Counted from the stretch's first letter, positions 43,017-51,718 are shown. The stretch: DNA of 64,000 bases from Roseiflexus castenholzii DSM 13941 (GCF_000017805.1 NC_009767.1:4133001-4197000); one strand, 5' to 3'. The notes: generated by a model from the sequence alone, not told the origin. Made by a program: numbers and translations.

Positions 43017-45190
43017 GCGGAACGCAACCTCAGGCTCAACGTTTCAATCTGCACGTCTGGATGTCGTCCACCGTGTCTGAGGCGCGCGCCTCCCCGCTTG
43101 CAACGACCTGCGCGCTGCTGGCGCTGTTGGCGCTAGCGGGAGTCGTGTTGCGTCTCTGGTTTATCAGCGTCAGCCCGCTCGATCCGCGCTACTCCAATGC
43201 CGATGATGGCGACTACTACCGGCGGGCGCTGCGGTTTGCCGTAACCGGCGCGTATGTCGATGACGCCTGGCTCATTCGCCCGCCGCTGCATGTGTTCTTT
43301 TTTGCGCTCTGGCTGCGACTGGCGCTGATCCTGGGCATTCCTCAGCAAGGAGTGCTGTTCGTGCAACTGGCGCAGACGGCGCTGGCGGCGCTGATGCCGC
43401 TGATCGGGTACGATCTGGCGCGGCGTTTGTTCGGCAGCGCGCGCGCCGGTCTGTTGTTCGCCGGGTTCTTGGCGCTCTGGCATCCACTGGTCGAGCAGAC
43501 AACCGTGCTGTTCAGCGAGCACCTCTACCTGTTCCTGTTTGTGCTCCATCTCTGGCTGCTGGTGCGCTACGACCAGGAAGGGCGATTGCGCGACCTGGCG
43601 CTGGCGGGTGTGGCGCTTGGCGCAGCGGCGTTGACACGCTCACCGGCGTTGTACGCAGGTATGTTCGTTGTCGGGTGGCTGGCGGTACGCGCGCTGACAG
43701 TCGCCCAACCTGATATGGCGTCGCGTTGGGAAGCGGTGAAAGCAGCGATCGCGCCGGCGATTGTCGTCATCGCGGCATGTCTGGCAATTGTCGCACCATG
43801 GACCATGCGCAACTACCTCATGTATGGTCATCTGATTCCGGTCGATACGCTGGGGCAGATCAATCTCTGGCTCGATCTCGACGATGTGGCGCGGCGGAAT
43901 GAACACATCGAAACCCTGCGGCGTATGCCGCAGTCGGAGCGCCACATCTACGCCCTCGAACGCGCGCGTGAGATCCTGGCTGCCGATCCGCTGCGCCCGT
44001 TCCGCCCGATGTGGGATACCTTCCGTCATATCTGGAAGGCGCAATTCATTGAGGATTACTTTGTCAAGCAGAGTTTCTTCACCCGACCGCTGCGCGAAAC
44101 GGCGCCACTCGGTCTGGCAGGCGATCTGATCTGGCTGACGTTCACTACCGCAGGACTCGCCGGGCTTGCGGGACAGGCGCGCGAAGGAGTTCATTTCCGG
44201 CTGTTTTTCCTGGCGTGGATCGGCTACTCGTTGCTGACCGTGCTCATCTTCCATGTCGAACCGCGCTACCTGCTGCCGCTGTGGGTGATGATCGCGCTGT
44301 ACGGTGCGGGAATGGCGACCGCGCGCTGGAACGGGGCGCGCGCGACGCCGCGCCTGGCGCTTCAGGCGGCAATCGTGGCGACGTTCTTTGGGTTGCTGTT
44401 GACCTACCGTGACTACCCGGCGATCATCAGCAGCGGCGTCGCGCGCGAGCGCGCCATGATTGCCGGTCTGTCGGCGTATCAGGCTCACGATTATCCTGCG
44501 GCGGAACAGGCATTCCGCGCCGCACTCGCCGCACAGCCGCGTTTTGTCGATGCGCAGGTGCATCTGGCGCTGGCGCTGGCGGCGCAACAGCGCTACGACG
44601 AGGCGCTGGCGCTGATCCGGCGCAACAGTTCGCGCCATGCCGAACTGGTGTTTGGCGCACTGCTGCGCGACACCGGCAAGACGGCGCAGGCGGCGAATCT
44701 TCTGACGTATATCGAAACCATTGCCGGCGAAGATATTCAACGCTGGGCGCTGACATGGCTGCATCCGCCGCCGGTAGCGATCCTGTCTGTGGGAAATGGT
44801 CTCGATATGGGATACCTCACCGGATTTTCGCCCGCCGAGAACGGCGTTGCCGGAGGTTTTCGCTGGCTCGAAGGGCAGGGCATGATCGTTCTGCCGTTCG
44901 CAGAACCGCTCGACAATGATGCGGTCGTCATCCTGTCGATGACCGGCGGCGAAGCGGCTACGACCACGCCGCTGACCGTGCGCATCGGAAATGGACCGGA
45001 GCAGCGCGTGGGGGTCGTGCGTGGTCAGTGGCGTCGCTACCACCTGCTGGCGCCGACGGGGAGCGTGAAGGAACAGCGGCTCGTGATCGCACTGCGCGCA
45101 CCGACCTTCGTTCCCGCGTTGCGCGACCCGGCGAGCGACGATGCGCGCGCGCTGAGCCTGCGCCTGGCGCGCGTACAGGTGCGGCGGTAG
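43013..45190 (+). CDS. GT-C membrane glycosyltransferase with TPR-like C-terminal region
   Basis: 725 residues of the GT39/ArnT-like type. About ten hydrophobic helices; the loop DPRYSNADDGDYYRRALRFA holds the acidic residues expected after TM1, and RPPLHVFFFALWLRLAL follows. Residues ~480-570 contain TPR-like repeats (YQAHDYPAAEQAFRAALAAQ, VHLALALAAQQRYDEALALI), then a ~150-residue beta-rich tail. The start is GTG 43013, overlapping the preceding stop (GTGA), so it is coupled to the repeat-bearing paralogue. Probably modifies cell-surface glycans or proteins; donor and acceptor unknown. Confidence 0.82.
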   Translation: MSGTQPQAQRFNLHVWMSSTVSEARASPLATTCALLALLALAGVVLRLWFISVSPLDPRYSNADDGDYYRRALRFAVTGAYVDDAWLIRPPLHVFFFALWLRLALILGIPQQGVLFVQLAQTALAALMPLIGYDLARRLFGSARAGLLFAGFLALWHPLVEQTTVLFSEHLYLFLFVLHLWLLVRYDQEGRLRDLALAGVALGAAALTRSPALYAGMFVVGWLAVRALTVAQPDMASRWEAVKAAIAPAIVVIAACLAIVAPWTMRNYLMYGHLIPVDTLGQINLWLDLDDVARRNEHIETLRRMPQSERHIYALERAREILAADPLRPFRPMWDTFRHIWKAQFIEDYFVKQSFFTRPLRETAPLGLAGDLIWLTFTTAGLAGLAGQAREGVHFRLFFLAWIGYSLLTVLIFHVEPRYLLPLWVMIALYGAGMATARWNGARATPRLALQAAIVATFFGLLLTYRDYPAIISSGVARERAMIAGLSAYQAHDYPAAEQAFRAALAAQPRFVDAQVHLALALAAQQRYDEALALIRRNSSRHAELVFGALLRDTGKTAQAANLLTYIETIAGEDIQRWALTWLHPPPVAILSVGNGLDMGYLTGFSPAENGVAGGFRWLEGQGMIVLPFAEPLDNDAVVILSMTGGEAATTTPLTVRIGNGPEQRVGVVRGQWRRYHLLAPTGSVKEQRLVIALRAPTFVPALRDPASDDARALSLRLARVQVRR

Positions 45191-45261
45191 GGGGTGGGGA
45201 GGTTGATGCAAGCGACTCTGCGTGTGGTATAGTTATCCTAATACACGCACAGGAGGCAGCA

Positions 45262-45348
45262 ATGACCACGGTTCCACTCCCTTATCGCGATCGAGTCCTG
45301 GCAGAGCTGGACGCGCTGCCAGAGGAATATCTGCCATTTGACCGGTGA
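45262..45348 (+). pseudogene. Truncated VapB-like antitoxin gene
   Basis: ATG 45262, behind AGGAGG, opens a 28-codon frame (LPYRDRVLAELDALPEEYLP) that looks like the first third of a ~70-residue antitoxin common in Chloroflexota. It ends at a TGA formed by the left edge of a dispersed repeat (GTGACC...). TATAGT at 45228-45233 may be its old promoter. Truncation by insertion is inferred; it might also be a genuine micro-ORF. Confidence 0.5.
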
Positions 45349-45456
45349 CCATCCGGCATGGTCACCCCGAGCAGCGCGAGGGGTCGTGCGCGACCCGCGC
45401 AGATTCCTTGCTGCGCTCGGAATGACAAGCATGCGGCATCTTCAATCGTCATTGGT
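45345..45456 (+). repeat. Dispersed element, copy A
   Basis: Begins GTGACCATCCGGCAT and ends GGCATCTTCAATCGTCATTG. It includes the segment GATTCCTTGCTGCGCTCGGA. The reverse complement recurs at 48961-49096, with an internal length difference of ~24 bp. No coding capacity. Confidence 0.9.
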
Positions 45457-45598
45457 GTGAGTTGACAGAAAGACCGCCGCTGCCTCGGGACCGCTGCGGG
45501 TTGTGTTTGAGACGGCGGCTGGCTGAGTGTCCTGTGCTATGGTCAGTGGTCTCAGCATTGCCATACTACCTGCCACAGAGAAGATAAACGCCTGAGGA

Positions 45599-45811
45599 AG
45601 AATACGATGCAGTGCGTGAATTTGGTTCATCGACGACCGCCCGGCTCTCAGCCTTCGCGCCTGCAATCTTATCGAGGACTCCGCTGATGATGTGTTTCTC
45701 TGCATCGCCAGCATCTGGGAAACGGCGATCAAAGTTAGCCTGATAGAGCGATCAACCAGATGTTGCCTGCTACTTGCCCGTGTTGACCGTCTTGCGGCGG
45801 ACGTTGGCTGA
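45599..45811 (+). pseudogene. Decayed VapC-like PIN-domain toxin gene
   Basis: From 45620 a 63-codon frame encodes IWFIDDRPALSLRACNLIED followed by DDVFLCIASIWETAIKVSL, the classic N-terminal half of a PIN toxin (IWE.AIK motif). The preceding bases 45599-45619 look like the DTHAV start shifted out of frame, with a TGA just before ATT-TGG. After KVSL the similarity stops and a TGA ends the frame at 45811. No full toxin is possible, so this is a relic of a vapBC pair with the fragment at 45262. The rest of 45812-46069 shows no gene. Confidence 0.7.
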
Positions 45812-46069
45812 GCCCGTCGAATCTAACGTCCGCGGCTCACCATCCCTGATGGTCCAGGTTTCGGTTGTTCGCTCTATGAGAAAGATTGCCTTGAGCCAGC
45901 GCGACATTTTGTGCGCAGAAGTCCAGATCGCACAGCATTTGGTGATCTCTCCAGGGATCTGCGGCTATGATGGATTCTGCGGAGCCGCTCTACCGAAACG
46001 CGACGCCCCCAACACCAGAACACACAGGTCATGGTACAATTCTGCGTGTCGCAATCATCACGAGGGGTT

Positions 46070-46684
46070 ATGACGCAACCAACGATCCTTGCCACCGACC
46101 TGGAGGGGGTGCTGGTTCCCGAGATCTGGATTGCAGTCGCCGAGCGTGCCGGCATCGAGCGGCTACGGCTGACGACGCGCGATATTCCCGATTACGACGA
46201 ACTGATGCGTGGACGGTTGGCGTTGCTGCGTGAGCACCGCCTGACCCTGGCAGACATTCAGCGCGTCATTGGCGCAATCGACCCGTTGCCCGGCGCGGTC
46301 GAGGCGCTGGCGCGGCTGCGGGAGCGGGTGCAAGTGATCATTCTGTCCGACACGTACTATGAGTTTGCCGTGCCATTGATGGCAAAACTCGGCTGGCCCA
46401 CGCTCTTTTGCCATTCACTCGAGGTCGATGAGCAGGGGATGATCTCCAACTACCGCCTGCGTCTGCCGGATAGCAAGACGGCTGCCGTGCGCGCGCTGCG
46501 CGAACTCCGCTTCCGGGTGCTGGCAGTCGGCGACTCGTACAACGATGTGGGGATGCTTGCCGCTGCTGATGCCGGCGCCTTGTTCGAACCGCCGCAGAAT
46601 ATCGTCGCTGATTTTCCGCACTTTCCGGTGTTGCGTGGCTACAACGATCTGCTGGCATTCGTCGAACAGGAAACGCAGCGATGA
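46070..46684 (+). CDS. thrH: Phosphoserine phosphatase/homoserine phosphotransferase
   Basis: A 204-residue HAD-superfamily enzyme of the ThrH type. Motif I DLEGVLVPEIWIAVAERAGI is the ThrH variant (DLEGVL rather than DxDST), followed by TTRDIPDYDELM, motif II VIILSDTYYEFA and motif III/IV AVGDSYNDVGML. Pseudomonas ThrH dephosphorylates phosphoserine and can transfer the phosphate to homoserine, giving the ThrC substrate. With no homoserine kinase in this window, it could supply the missing threonine step; a thrB elsewhere is not excluded. Start ATG 46070 behind GAGGGG; a TACAAT box lies at 46035-46040. Confidence 0.88.
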   Translation: MTQPTILATDLEGVLVPEIWIAVAERAGIERLRLTTRDIPDYDELMRGRLALLREHRLTLADIQRVIGAIDPLPGAVEALARLRERVQVIILSDTYYEFAVPLMAKLGWPTLFCHSLEVDEQGMISNYRLRLPDSKTAAVRALRELRFRVLAVGDSYNDVGMLAAADAGALFEPPQNIVADFPHFPVLRGYNDLLAFVEQETQR

Positions 46685-46848
46685 GTGGGTGGGAAGATCA
46701 TGGATGGATCGAAACACTTGGCGCGAAGACACAACGACGTCAAGCGTTTGAGATCGAGGGATGCGTATCGCTCAATCGACAGGTGCAACAGAGCAGACAT
46801 TGCTTCGCTGCAATCTGCACGCTGCAATCTTCGAACCCTGGAACAGCC

Positions 46849-47784
46849 ATGACTGCTGAAACGCTCCTTATTTCCGATACTGATGCGGACTCTGATGTTC
46901 TGCACCGCTGGGCTTTCAGCATCAGCGTGGTCATTCCGGCATTCAACGAAGGACCACGGGTAGGAGGCGTGGTGCGCGCGGTGCGCGCGCAGGTTCCCGA
47001 TGCCGAAATTATCGTCGTGGACGATGCATCGACGGATGATACGGCGGAGCAGGCTGCCGCCGCCGGTGCGCGGGTCATCAGTCGTCCGCACAATGTGGGG
47101 AATGGCGCCGGCGTGCGCACCGGAGTCCGCGCGGCTAGCGGCGATGTCGTGATTGTGCTCGATGCCGATGGGCAGCACAACCCCGCCGACATTCCGCGCC
47201 TGTTGCGCTATCTCAATCGATACGACATGGTGATCGCAACGCGACCGGATCGCGACAGCCACGAGAACTTGCTGCGCTGGTTCGGCAATAGTGTGCTGAA
47301 TGCCCTGGGGACGTACCTCTCCGGCTTCCCGATGAAAGACCTGACCTCCGGGTTCCGGGCGTTTCGGCGTGAGGTGATGCTCGAGTTTCTGCATCTGCTG
47401 CCAAATACCTTTGGCTGGCCCATGACCAGCGCAATGGCATTCGCAAAAGCGGGCTATCATATCCGCTTCGAGCCGGTGGCGATGAACAAGCGCCAGGGCG
47501 GGCGCAGCACCCAGAAGTTGTTCAAGAACGGTGTGCGCAACATTCTCATCATGCTGCGCATGGTCTCGATGTTTGCGCCTTTGCGCGTCTACTTTCCGGT
47601 GGCGCTGGCAATGTTCTTGTTGAGCCTGCTGTCGTTTGCGATCAGTTATTTCATTACCGATGTCGGGCGTTTCCGGGTGCCGAACTCTTCCGTCGGACTG
47701 TTCGTCGGCGCAATTGTCGTGTTTATGTTCGGCTTGCTAGCCGAGCAGATTGCCGGGCTTCGTTTTCAACGGCGCGATCTGTGA
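46849..47784 (+). CDS. GT2-family glycosyltransferase with C-terminal membrane helices
   Basis: Polyprenyl-phosphate sugar transferase of the DPM1/GtrB type. N-terminal GT-A domain: SVVIPAFNEGPRVGGVVRAV, IIVVDDASTDDTAE, the DXD-like VIVLDADGQHNPADIP, and MKDLTSGFRAFRREVM. Two C-terminal transmembrane helices (LAMFLLSLLSFAISYFI and GLFVGAIVVFMFGLLAEQIA). Start is uncertain: ATG 46849 (312 residues) begins close to the conserved domain, whereas ATG 46681 overlaps the thrH stop but adds 56 residues encoded by repeat-like DNA. The next gene overlaps its stop. Probably makes the lipid-linked sugar used by the GT-C enzymes nearby; that is inference. Confidence 0.85.
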   Translation: MTAETLLISDTDADSDVLHRWAFSISVVIPAFNEGPRVGGVVRAVRAQVPDAEIIVVDDASTDDTAEQAAAAGARVISRPHNVGNGAGVRTGVRAASGDVVIVLDADGQHNPADIPRLLRYLNRYDMVIATRPDRDSHENLLRWFGNSVLNALGTYLSGFPMKDLTSGFRAFRREVMLEFLHLLPNTFGWPMTSAMAFAKAGYHIRFEPVAMNKRQGGRSTQKLFKNGVRNILIMLRMVSMFAPLRVYFPVALAMFLLSLLSFAISYFITDVGRFRVPNSSVGLFVGAIVVFMFGLLAEQIAGLRFQRRDL

Positions 47785-48776
47785 AACCTCTTCTCCGCTG
47801 GCTGCTGCGTCTGATTGGTCCTGCGCTGCTCCTGTTTTTTCTCTGGCGGAGCGACCTGAATGCCCTTGGCGCCGCGCTTGTCGGCGTCGATCTCGCGCCT
47901 GCCCTGCTCTCGCTGGCGCTGATGCCGGTGTTTGTGTGGGTGAAGGCCTGGCGCTGGAGGATCATTGTGTGTGAGCAGGGGTACACGCCGCCTTCGCTGC
48001 ATTATCTGGCGGCGCTGTATGCGATTGGGCTGTACGCTGGCGGCATTACACCCGGTCAGTCGGGTGATTTTATCAAAGCCTGGTATCTGCGCGAACGCGG
48101 AGTGCCGCTGGGTCCCGGTCTGCTGAGCATTCTGCTCGACCGTCTATTCGATTTTGTGATCTGGGCTGTGATGGCGGTGCTGAGTCTGGCGGCGTTCATC
48201 GATGTGTTTCCTGCTGAAACGCGCGGTATCGTGCAGTTGGCGACTATCGGCTTTGCAGCGGCGCTATTGATTGCCACACCGGGGCTGATGGCGCGCGCGC
48301 CGCGGGAATGGGCGCTGGGGCTGGCGCTGCCGTTGCTGCGCGGGAAACTGCGCGCAGCGCTCGAACGCCTGCGCGACCAGTTTGCGCCGCTGAGCCTGCG
48401 CTTCACTCCGCTGCTGTTGTTGCTGCTCAGCACCATCGGTTCGGCAACCTCGACATTTGTGCGCATTTATCTGATGTACCTGGCGCTGCGGTTGGGCGAT
48501 ATTCCGGCGCTCGAAATTCTGGCAGCCACAGGGCTGATCGCCATTCTCCAGGCGCTGCCGATCAGTTTTGCCGGCGTCGGCGTGCGCGATGCCGTCTTGA
48601 TCGCCATGCTGCAACGCCACGGGCATCCAGCCGAGATTGCGTTGAGCCTGTCGGCGCTGTTTCTGTTGATCAACATCCAGCATATTCTGATCGGGTTTCT
48701 GGTTTCGCTGCGCTACCCGCCAGGTGAGACGCCCCCGATGACAATGGCGGAGATGCAGCAGCGGACTGAGAACTGA
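47781..48776 (+). CDS. Lysylphosphatidylglycerol synthase TM region / UPF0104 flippase-like protein
   Basis: A 331-residue polytopic membrane protein of the UPF0104 family (the MprF-like transmembrane domain without the transferase). About eight helices; family motifs WVKAWRWRIIV, AGGITPGQSGDFIKAWYL and SILLDRLFDFVIW. Such proteins are thought to move lipid-linked substrates. It starts GTG 47781, overlapping the GT2 stop (GTGA), so the two are coupled and may act on the same glycolipid. The last three residues TEN and the stop are made by a GAGAAC heptamer array. Confidence 0.85.
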   Translation: MKPLLRWLLRLIGPALLLFFLWRSDLNALGAALVGVDLAPALLSLALMPVFVWVKAWRWRIIVCEQGYTPPSLHYLAALYAIGLYAGGITPGQSGDFIKAWYLRERGVPLGPGLLSILLDRLFDFVIWAVMAVLSLAAFIDVFPAETRGIVQLATIGFAAALLIATPGLMARAPREWALGLALPLLRGKLRAALERLRDQFAPLSLRFTPLLLLLLSTIGSATSTFVRIYLMYLALRLGDIPALEILAATGLIAILQALPISFAGVGVRDAVLIAMLQRHGHPAEIALSLSALFLLINIQHILIGFLVSLRYPPGETPPMTMAEMQQRTEN

Positions 48777-48801
48777 GAACCGGGAACTGAGAACCGAGAA
48801 T
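48767..48801 (+). repeat. GAGAAC heptamer array, 5 units, forming a gene end
   Basis: Five 7-nt units (TGAGAAC, TGAGAAC, CGGGAAC, TGAGAAC, CGAGAAT). The second unit provides the TGA stop of the flippase-like gene. Confidence 0.85.
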
Positions 48802-48820
48802 TCAAAAATGGAATGTAGGT

Positions 48821-48945
48821 GGCAGGACCCTGTGCCTGCCCCGCCCGGCACGGTGCGATGGGCGCCGCCCGATGCGTGCGCCCACAAGGAGGCGCCCCTA
48901 CCGCTACAATCGCCGCATTGGCAGGGGCAGGACCCTGTGTCTGCC
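48821..48945 (+). repeat. Two GGCAGGACCCTGTG hairpin repeats
   Basis: GGCAGG-ACCCTGTG-CCTGCC at 48821-48840 and a near copy at 48926-48945, 105 bp apart and able to form hairpins. Part of the gene-free gap 48777-49161. Confidence 0.7.
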
Positions 48946-48960
48946 CTTGTCAGGGTGTTA

Positions 48961-49096
48961 TACCAATGACGATTGAAGATGCCGCATGCGTGTCATTCCG
49001 AGCCCTTCGCTTCGCTCAGGGTAAACTCAGCGAGGAATCTGAGCGGGTCGCACAAGACCTCTCGCTCTGCTTGGGGGGACAATGCCGGATGGTCAC
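48961..49096 (-). repeat. Dispersed element, copy B (inverted relative to copy A)
   Basis: The reverse complement begins GTGACCATCCGGCAT and ends CATCTTCAATCGTCATTGGT, like 45345-45456, with an extra ~24 bp including CTGAGCGAAGCGAAGGGCTC. The two copies flank the vapC relic, thrH, GT2 and flippase-like genes in inverted orientation. Confidence 0.9.
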
Positions 49097-49161
49097 AGGT
49101 AATTGATGTTATTGGCACAGAACCTTTGCGCCTGTGTGTGATTATTGAGGGTATAGGGAGC

Positions 49162-49581
49162 GTGTTCAAGCATTCTGTTCGATGGCGAGCGCCATTCCAC
49201 ATAATATTGCTCGTGGTTGCAGGTATCAGCATCGGCGCATGCGGCGCAACACCGACTATTGTCGAGGAGCGGGCAGTCGATGGACTGACGATTGCCCTCG
49301 AACGTCCGGCGCAACCGGTGGCGTTGCGCAACTATGCGTTCACCGCAACAATTACCAACGCCGCCGATCAACCGGTCGAGGCGGATCTGGTCTATTTCGA
49401 CTTTACCATGCCGCAAATGGAAATGGGCGTGCACCAGCCAATCGCCGACCGGCTTGGTCCGGGCAAATATGGCGTTCGCACGATTTATTCGATGGAAGGA
49501 GACTGGCGCATCACGATTGTTGCCACGATTGAGGGGCGCGATGTGCGCGTCTGGTTCGATCATCCGGTTCTTCCGCCATAG
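49162..49581 (+). CDS. Lipoprotein with FixH/YtkA-like domain
   Basis: A 139-residue exported protein. Basic N-terminus, hydrophobic helix (FHIILLVVAGISIGAC) ending in a lipobox-like IGAC, so the mature protein probably begins at the Cys. The remainder is a beta-sandwich (LTIALERPAQPVALRNYAFT, VYFDFTMPQMEMGVH, GDWRITIVATIEG) with the Met/His pattern MPQMEMGVH typical of YtkA/FixH-like, possibly copper-binding, domains. Start GTG 49162 is preceded by GAGGG 9 nt upstream; a GTG farther upstream in frame is possible. Confidence 0.75.
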   Translation: MFKHSVRWRAPFHIILLVVAGISIGACGATPTIVEERAVDGLTIALERPAQPVALRNYAFTATITNAADQPVEADLVYFDFTMPQMEMGVHQPIADRLGPGKYGVRTIYSMEGDWRITIVATIEGRDVRVWFDHPVLPP

Positions 49582-49605
49582 CATCTGAGCACAAAGGACA
49601 TCCTT

Positions 49606-50595
49606 ATGACTGGCTCGCCCATTCGCTGGGGTATTCTCAGCACCGGACGCATCGCTGGAGTTTTCGCCGAAGCGTTGCAGTCGCTCGACGACGCGCGCCT
49701 GGTGGCGGTGGGGTCGCGCAGCGCCGATGCTGCCGCTGCATTTGGCGACCGTTTCAACGTACCGCGCCGCTATGCGTCGTATGAGGAACTTGCCGCCGAT
49801 CCTGAAGTGGATATCGTGTACATTGCAACGCCGCATGCGCTGCACGCTGAGAATTGCCTGCTCTGCTTGCACTACGGGAAGGCGGTGTTGTGCGAGAAGC
49901 CATTCACAATCAATGCGCGTCAGGCGGCTGAGGTCATCGCCGTTGCCCGCGAGCGCGGCATGTTTCTGATGGAAGCCATGTGGACGCGCTTCCTCCCGGC
50001 AATCGCGCGGTTGCGCGAATTGCTGGCAGCCAACGCGATTGGCGAGGTGCGCATGATCGCCTCCGATTTTGGGTTCCGCAGCAGTGTCGATCCGCGCAGT
50101 CGACTGTTCGACCCGGCGCTCGGTGGAGGCAGTCTCCTCGATGTGGGGGTCTATCCGGTATCGCTGACCTCAATGATCTTCGGCGGCGAACCGGAACGGA
50201 TTGCGACCCTGGCGCACCTCGGCGCAACCGGCGTCGACGAGGAGGCGGCCATGATCCTCGGCTACAGCAGTGGGCGAATGGCGATGCTCTGGAGCGCCAT
50301 CCGTACTGAGACGCCGCATGAAACGACGATTATGGGAACGGACGGCATGATCCGCGTCCATCCCCAGTGGTGGCGCGCCAGGACCCTCACGCTGATCCGA
50401 GGCGGACGTGCTGATGAGGTGATCGAAGCGCCCTACAGCGGGAATGGCTACCAGTATGAAGCGATAGAAGCCATGCGCTGCCTGCGCGCCGGTATGACCG
50501 AAAGCCCGGTCATGCCGCTCGACGAGACCCTTGGCATTATGCGCACGCTGGACGCCATTCGAGCGCAGTGGGGTCTGACCTATCCAATGGAATGA
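49606..50595 (+). CDS. Gfo/Idh/MocA-family oxidoreductase
   Basis: 329 residues. Rossmann start WGILSTGRIAGVFAEAL, then VDIVYIATPHALHAENCLL and the signature Glu-Lys-Pro in VLCEKPFTIN. The C-terminal sheet domain begins near 125 (FLMEAMWTRFLPAIARLREL) and has GGGSLLDVGVYPVSL. The pattern matches the trans-dihydrobenzenediol/xylose dehydrogenase-like subgroup. Substrate probably a sugar or cyclic polyol, unproven. AAAGGA precedes the ATG. The aldo/keto reductase gene starts 11 nt after the stop: a small two-gene operon. Confidence 0.88.
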   Translation: MTGSPIRWGILSTGRIAGVFAEALQSLDDARLVAVGSRSADAAAAFGDRFNVPRRYASYEELAADPEVDIVYIATPHALHAENCLLCLHYGKAVLCEKPFTINARQAAEVIAVARERGMFLMEAMWTRFLPAIARLRELLAANAIGEVRMIASDFGFRSSVDPRSRLFDPALGGGSLLDVGVYPVSLTSMIFGGEPERIATLAHLGATGVDEEAAMILGYSSGRMAMLWSAIRTETPHETTIMGTDGMIRVHPQWWRARTLTLIRGGRADEVIEAPYSGNGYQYEAIEAMRCLRAGMTESPVMPLDETLGIMRTLDAIRAQWGLTYPME

Positions 50596-50606
50596 GGAGC
50601 ACAACC

Positions 50607-51569
50607 ATGCAGTACGGCAAGATCCCCGGCATCGACAAACCGGTCTCGCGCCTGGTCCAGGGATCGGTGATGATCTCGACACGCGATCTGGAAGGCAGTT
50701 TTCGCCTGCTCGATGCGATTTTTGCCATGGGGTGCACAACGTTCGACACGGCGCATGTGTACGGGCAGGGAGACAACGAGCGTGCCATGGGGCGTTGGGT
50801 GAACGAACGCGGCATCCGCGATCAGGTGGTGATTATTGGCAAAGGCGCTCACCACAACGCCGACCGCAAGCGAGTCACCCCCTTTGATATTACAGCCGAC
50901 CTGTTCGACTCACTGGCGCGTTTCAAGTTCGATTACATCGATCTGTATCTGCTCCACCGCGATGATCCATCGGTTCCCGTTGGTCCGATTGTCGAGGTGC
51001 TGAACGAACACCGTGCTGCCGGTCGCATCCGCGCATTTGGCGGATCAAACTGGAGCCACCGGCGAATCGCCGAAGCCAACGAGTATGCCGCAGCGCACGG
51101 ATTGACGCCATTCGTCGCTAGCAGTCCGAACTTCAGCCTGGCAGAGCAGTACCGCGAACCGTGGGAGGGGTGCATCAGCATTAGCGGTCCGCAGAATGAA
51201 GAGGCGCGCGCCTGGTACGCCGAGCAGCGCATGCCGCTCTTTACCTGGTCGAGCCTGGCGGGCGGCTTCTTTTCGGGGCGGCTGCGACGTGACAATCTCG
51301 ATACATTCGAGGATTATCTGGATAAACTGGCAGTCTATTCCTACGCTGGCGAAGAAAACTTTCGTCGCCTGGAGCGCGCGCAGCAACTGGCGGAGGAGAA
51401 GGGGCTGAGCATCCCACAGATCGCACTGGCATACGTGATGAGTCAGCCGCTCGACATCTATGCCCTGGTTGGGTGCCGCACGCCGGAAGAGTTTGCCGCC
51501 AACGCAGAGGCGCTCACGGTACGCCTGACGCCAGAAGAGTGCGCCTGGCTCGATCTGCGGCGTGATTGA
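50607..51569 (+). CDS. Aldo/keto reductase
   Basis: 320 residues, TIM-barrel NADP oxidoreductase. Tetrad regions: Asp/Tyr in TTFDTAHVYGQGDNERAMG, Lys in VIIGKGAHHN and His in DLYLLHRDDPSVPVG. Phosphate-binding tail YALVGCRTPEEFAANAE. Unusually, the segment SGPQNEEARAWYAEQRMPLF is long for the family. Start ATG 50607 after GAGGAG; the frame is open upstream over the preceding gene's end. Likely works with the preceding dehydrogenase on related sugars. Confidence 0.87.
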   Translation: MQYGKIPGIDKPVSRLVQGSVMISTRDLEGSFRLLDAIFAMGCTTFDTAHVYGQGDNERAMGRWVNERGIRDQVVIIGKGAHHNADRKRVTPFDITADLFDSLARFKFDYIDLYLLHRDDPSVPVGPIVEVLNEHRAAGRIRAFGGSNWSHRRIAEANEYAAAHGLTPFVASSPNFSLAEQYREPWEGCISISGPQNEEARAWYAEQRMPLFTWSSLAGGFFSGRLRRDNLDTFEDYLDKLAVYSYAGEENFRRLERAQQLAEEKGLSIPQIALAYVMSQPLDIYALVGCRTPEEFAANAEALTVRLTPEECAWLDLRRD

Positions 51570-51622
51570 TGTATGAGGCAAGAGGCGCGAGGTTAGCGGC
51601 GCGCAGGCATGGGGATGCCTCC

Positions 51623-51718
51623 CCTGGGAACCCGCGCGGTGTCGGGGCGTCCCCCCTGGGAACCCGCGCGGTGTCGGGGCGTCCCCCCTGGGAACCCGCG
51701 CGGTGTCGGGGCGCCTCC
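51623..51718 (+). repeat. 32-bp tandem repeat, three copies
   Basis: CCTGGGAACCCGCGCGGTGT plus 12 further bases, repeated with an exact 32-bp period at 51623, 51655 and 51687, with a partial fourth at 51719. There are no variable spacers, so it is not CRISPR. The rest of the 51570-51873 gap has a possible TATCAT -10 box (51806) for gmd. Confidence 0.9.

Noticed and set aside
45442..45732. A 96-codon minus-strand frame
   Set aside because: Lies opposite the VapC relic and the dispersed element; no similarity or ribosome-binding site.
51623..51718. Short CRISPR array
   Set aside because: 32-bp tandem repeat without variable spacers and no cas genes nearby.
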